Source: Lachnospiraceae bacterium AC2029 (GTDB taxonomy: Bacteria > Bacillota > Clostridia > Lachnospirales > Lachnospiraceae). From it: a DNA stretch of 64,000 nucleotides. The notes below the pieces were generated by a model. It was not told the DNA's origin. It searched no databases and worked only from the letters and a program-made list of their open reading frames with translations. Positions 61,677-64,000 of this stretch are shown here, piece by piece; positions within the stretch are counted from its first letter, which is position 1; each line of letters starts with the position of its first letter. The DNA is taken from contig JNLK01000001.1 of NCBI GenBank assembly GCA_000703065.1, positions 1,674,001 to 1,738,000 on the forward strand, in the 5' to 3' direction. The position numbers and the translations under genes were made by a program.

Positions 61677-61692
61677 TGTTTCACGTGAAACA
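61677..61692. other. parS site 1
   Basis: TGTTTCACGTGAAACA matches the Bacillus parS consensus in all 16 positions. It is the site nearest to parA. Confidence 0.95.
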
Positions 61693-61844
61693 TTAGTAAT
61701 GCTATGACTGTTTCCCAATATCATTATCGTGAGCTGGTTATTTATACTTGATCATTTATTAATTATTGTTTATTCATAAGTATATTGTCTTTTGGTTCAT
61801 GTATACTATAACAGTCTTAATATGATAATTCAATCGATATTAGA

Positions 61845-61860
61845 TGTTTCACGTGAAACA
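61845..61860. other. parS site 2
   Basis: This is a perfect 16-bp parS palindrome. Confidence 0.95.
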
Positions 61861-62014
61861 TCATATTTTTATTATTCGTTCTGGAGTTTTGAGTACAATT
61901 GCTTTTATGACGATATAACTATTTCTGGATGATGTACAGTAAATCTGCTTTGCTCTATGATAGCATTCATTGCTAACCTTTTAATTTCCCTATATTCTGT
62001 TTCAGATATTTTAA

Positions 62015-62030
62015 TGTTTCACGTGAAACA
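62015..62030. other. parS site 3
   Basis: This is a perfect 16-bp parS palindrome, 170 bases from site 2. Confidence 0.95.
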
Positions 62031-62132
62031 TTATGATGTAATTTCTATTCCTTTTGATGGTAGAACAATATCGGCCTGAATATAATATCGCTTTTGTTCA
62101 ATGAGATCATATTTGAACTCATTGAAGTGAAA

Positions 62133-62148
62133 TGTTTCACGTGAAACA
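62133..62148. other. parS site 4
   Basis: This is a perfect 16-bp parS palindrome. Confidence 0.95.
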
Positions 62149-62468
62149 TTGTTCAATAATCCTAGATGATTATTAAGTTGTTGAAATTTGTTATAGATAG
62201 TTGGTATATTTAGTATTCAATCATATATATCTGTATTATACCTATTATCATAGATAATTAGTATACTAGAGCTGAATTAATTCGGAATCAATTCTGGAAT
62301 CATAGGAACGGAATTATAAGATAATAATATGGAATTGATTCAATATATATAACATCAAAATCATGATTATAGTCCGGGATAGTATTATGTCCTGGATCAA
62401 ATTGTTAGATGAAGATGATCATTATTGCATCATAGGTTAATCAAATTCATTCGTGTTCTATTGAACAA

Positions 62469-62484
62469 TGGTTCACGTGAAACA
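62469..62484. other. parS site 5 (one mismatch)
   Basis: TGGTTCACGTGAAACA differs from consensus at the third base only. ParB usually tolerates single changes in the outer part of the site. Confidence 0.85.
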
Positions 62485-62753
62485 TAGCTATTATGTAGAA
62501 GATAAAATAATTACTAAATTTATCAGAAGTGAAGTAAAAATGAGTAACTAAGTTTAATATAATATCTCTATCACTAAAACTTAAAGGAAGAAGCAAAAAA
62601 ACATTAATAATGAATATGATTGTCTTATAAGACAATCTACTATCTAATATTTGTGAGGTTGATTATTTTGTTGATACTTTATTGTAACGACGTTAATTTT
62701 CTGGATGGCACGGTTTGTAATTGCTTTAGTTGTTTGATATTTGATACAAAACA

Positions 62754-62769
62754 TGTTTCACGTGAAACA
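62754..62769. other. parS site 6 in a 32-bp palindrome
   Basis: This perfect parS lies at the centre of a longer perfect palindrome, 62746-62777, with flanking ACAAAACA/TGTTTTGT. Confidence 0.95.
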
Positions 62770-62873
62770 TGTTTTGTAAGCAAATATCAATACTATAAAT
62801 AATACAAAATGATAGTGAACGATAAGAACGTAGCTGAATTGTAGGTTTGAAAAATGGAAAACCGAGATCAACC

Positions 62874-62954
62874 TGTTGATAACTATAACTTATCAACAGG
62901 TTTGTCGACATTATCAACACTCCTGAGAGAAATACAGAAATTAAAAGTGGATAA
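62874..62954. other. second DnaA-box-like cluster
   Basis: TGTTGATAA (62874-62882) and TTATCAACA (62890-62898) form an 11-bp inverted pair around CTATAAC. Another TTATCAACA lies at 62911-62919 and AGTGGATAA at 62946-62954. These are one- or two-mismatch relatives of TTATCCACA. Confidence 0.6.
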
Positions 62955-63068
62955 GAACTATTCTCTATAAATATAGAACGCACCGGTTTAACGATATGAA
63001 TAGTTTACATAATGCGGTTGACATAATTTTGTTGTTGAGTTAATCGATATGTCCCACAGTGATGAAGG

Positions 63069-63674
63069 TCAATGCCCGAAGGTCACTAATTCATTTATCA
63101 TTTCCCAATCAGTGCAGTGACGGTAACCGTCATTCGGAAATTCACAGTCCCGATTCCATGGCCGGTTGAAAACCAATACCTTCAGTTCCGGTAGGTGATT
63201 GAAGAATTTGAAGGCGGAGGGTGAGTCTTCTATGGCGTAATCAAAGTGCATTTTATAATAATCATCCAGCTCGAGATTAAAGTCACTGTTTTTAATGAAG
63301 GTGTCACGCCCATATTTGTTCAGACAGTACATCTCCACACGTTCGAATCCGTGCTGATCCAGCCAGGTTCTGGATGTGGTATAGGAGCTGTAGGGACGGC
63401 CGGTAATGATGGATACGTGATAACCTTTGTCCAGCCACTGGTTCACGATCTCTGATGAACCCGGGGTCTCCTCGTAGGCCAGGAGACGCTCAGGCCGGTG
63501 CCCCTCCAGCATCAGGTACTCATATTGTTCGTCCGTAAGAGAGAATGATTTTTGAAGATTAAAGAATTTGATATTCTCATAGGGGACGTACTTTCTGAAG
63601 AGTTCGTAAACAAGATCGGAGAAGTACCGGGCTGTTTCACAAAGGCAGTCATCAAAATCAATATAGATGTTCAT
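63069..63674 (-). CDS. HAD-superfamily 5'-nucleotidase-like protein
   Basis: The 201-residue protein starts MNIYIDFDDCLCETARYFSD, where DFDDC is the DxD nucleophile/acid motif of HAD phosphatases. SIITGRPYSSY is motif II. The lysine of motif III is probably in CLNKYGRDTF, and FDYAIEDSPSAFKFF is motif IV. The layout resembles 5'(3')-deoxyribonucleotidases (NT5C type), but the substrate is a guess. GAGGTAAACCGCG precedes the start. It lies on the far side of the parS region from parA. Confidence 0.85.
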   Translation of the reverse strand: MNIYIDFDDCLCETARYFSDLVYELFRKYVPYENIKFFNLQKSFSLTDEQYEYLMLEGHRPERLLAYEETPGSSEIVNQWLDKGYHVSIITGRPYSSYTTSRTWLDQHGFERVEMYCLNKYGRDTFIKNSDFNLELDDYYKMHFDYAIEDSPSAFKFFNHLPELKVLVFNRPWNRDCEFPNDGYRHCTDWEMINELVTFGH

Positions 63675-63762
63675 CGCGGTTTACCTCGTTTCTGATAAGT
63701 GGCTTCCCAGTTACGTCTTCCTGGCTGCGAATTCCTTGCTGTAGCTTCCGGGTTCATCAACC

Positions 63763-63999
63763 TCATTTTCCATATTTTGACACAATGATCTTCATCGCAT
63801 TTTCCTGATAGGGCAGGGTGTTCTCAACCATATTTGCATTGAAGTGAAGTTTGTAGCCATTGCTCAGCCGGATCGTGATCGCTTTTACGCTTTTCCGGAT
63901 TCCTAAATAGTTTTTGGCAGTAATCTCTGAAAGCTCCTGATAATGAAAGAATACGAACGCTCCGTAATCGGGGCTTTGCTTCTCCGGATTGATCTTCAT
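63763..63999 (-). CDS. partial or small protein of unknown function
   Basis: Seventy-eight residues can be read, starting at an ATG at the window edge, with no room to see a ribosome binding site. It may therefore be only the C-terminal part of a longer protein. The sequence (AFVFFHYQELSEITAKNYLG, AITIRLSNGYKLHFNANMVE, MKIIVSKYGK) is an alternation of strands like a PH or similar small beta fold. I do not recognise it. Confidence 0.5.
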   Translation of the reverse strand: MKINPEKQSPDYGAFVFFHYQELSEITAKNYLGIRKSVKAITIRLSNGYKLHFNANMVENTLPYQENAMKIIVSKYGK

Positions 64000-64000
64000 T

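Larger units (their letters stand above)
61383..63068. other. gene-free AT-rich parS region
   Basis: These 1,686 bases contain no convincing gene on either strand. Open frames are short, lack ribosome binding sites and consist of AT-rich codons. The stretch contains six parS sites (61677-62769) and DnaA-box-like sequences at 62874-62954. Its strong AT-richness contrasts with all flanking genes. Confidence 0.9.

Noticed and set aside
61417-62983. Short open frames in the parS region
   Set aside because: They have AT-driven amino-acid composition and no ribosome binding sites, and they overlap parS sites.

Overview
The window looks like the replication-origin neighbourhood of a Gram-positive anaerobe of the Clostridia, most likely Lachnospiraceae. 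The evidence is dnaA-dnaN-recF-gyrB-gyrA beside rpmH-rnpA-yidD-yidC-khpB, a parA/parB pair with parS sites, the Firmicute tmk-holB-ricT-trmN6-rsmI block, a DUF3881/DUF4446 pair flanking serS, a 56-residue 2[4Fe-4S] ferredoxin, two-subunit class I fumarase, and strong AGGAGG-type ribosome binding sites. The coding DNA is moderately GC-rich. The non-coding stretches at 52.3-52.7 and 61.4-63.1 kb are strongly AT-rich.

Region by region. 1-9 kb: the edge of a LacI-fold sensory protein, an ABC exporter with a two-component system, an HExxH lipoprotein, a dihydrouridine synthase and a zinc-ribbon membrane protein with a Gln/Gly repeat. 9-12.7 kb: deoC, then two mobile-element genes (a TnpB nuclease with its conserved right end, and an IS1595-type transposase). 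12.9-14.4 kb: a lipoprotein with three VYGPP motifs in an operon with a radical SAM/SPASM enzyme, behind its own near-consensus promoter and ended by a terminator. 14.4-21 kb: HD protein, GNAT-like fragment, S66 peptidase, a 132-bp tandem repeat, two sodium symporters and a PlsC-type acyltransferase. 21-25.7 kb: transketolase, a MecA-like adaptor with an expanded linker, ferredoxin and an HTH protein. 25.8-34.9 kb: rsmI, trmN6, ricT, holB, tmk, a GntR regulator, ispE, a lipoprotein and an Orn/Lys/Arg-type decarboxylase. This matches the Bacillus yaaO-to-yabC order with insertions. 35-41.2 kb: membrane proteins, an LTA-synthase-like enzyme and a Ser-Asn-Cys tRNA operon interrupted by hairpin repeats. 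41.2-43.7 kb: a small membrane protein and fumarase, also interrupted by hairpin repeats.

43.7-55.6 kb is the origin core. dnaA and rpmH diverge around three perfect DnaA boxes. 55.6-56.0 kb is a convergence point holding two terminators and a 72-bp orphan copy of the TnpB right end. 56.0-61.4 kb runs in the opposite direction: a hypothetical gene, tRNA-Arg, DUF3881, serS, DUF4446, parB, parA. The usual mnmE-mnmG-rsmG genes are not there. 61.4-63.1 kb is a gene-free AT-rich stretch with five perfect and one near-perfect parS sites plus four DnaA-box-like sequences. The window ends in a HAD-type nucleotidase and a partial gene.

The observations most worth following are the YGPP lipoprotein/radical SAM pair, the orphan TnpB right end at 55.8 kb, the parS array, and several families of hairpin-dense repeats placed inside operons. 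No database search was run. All family calls come from reading motifs and gene order.
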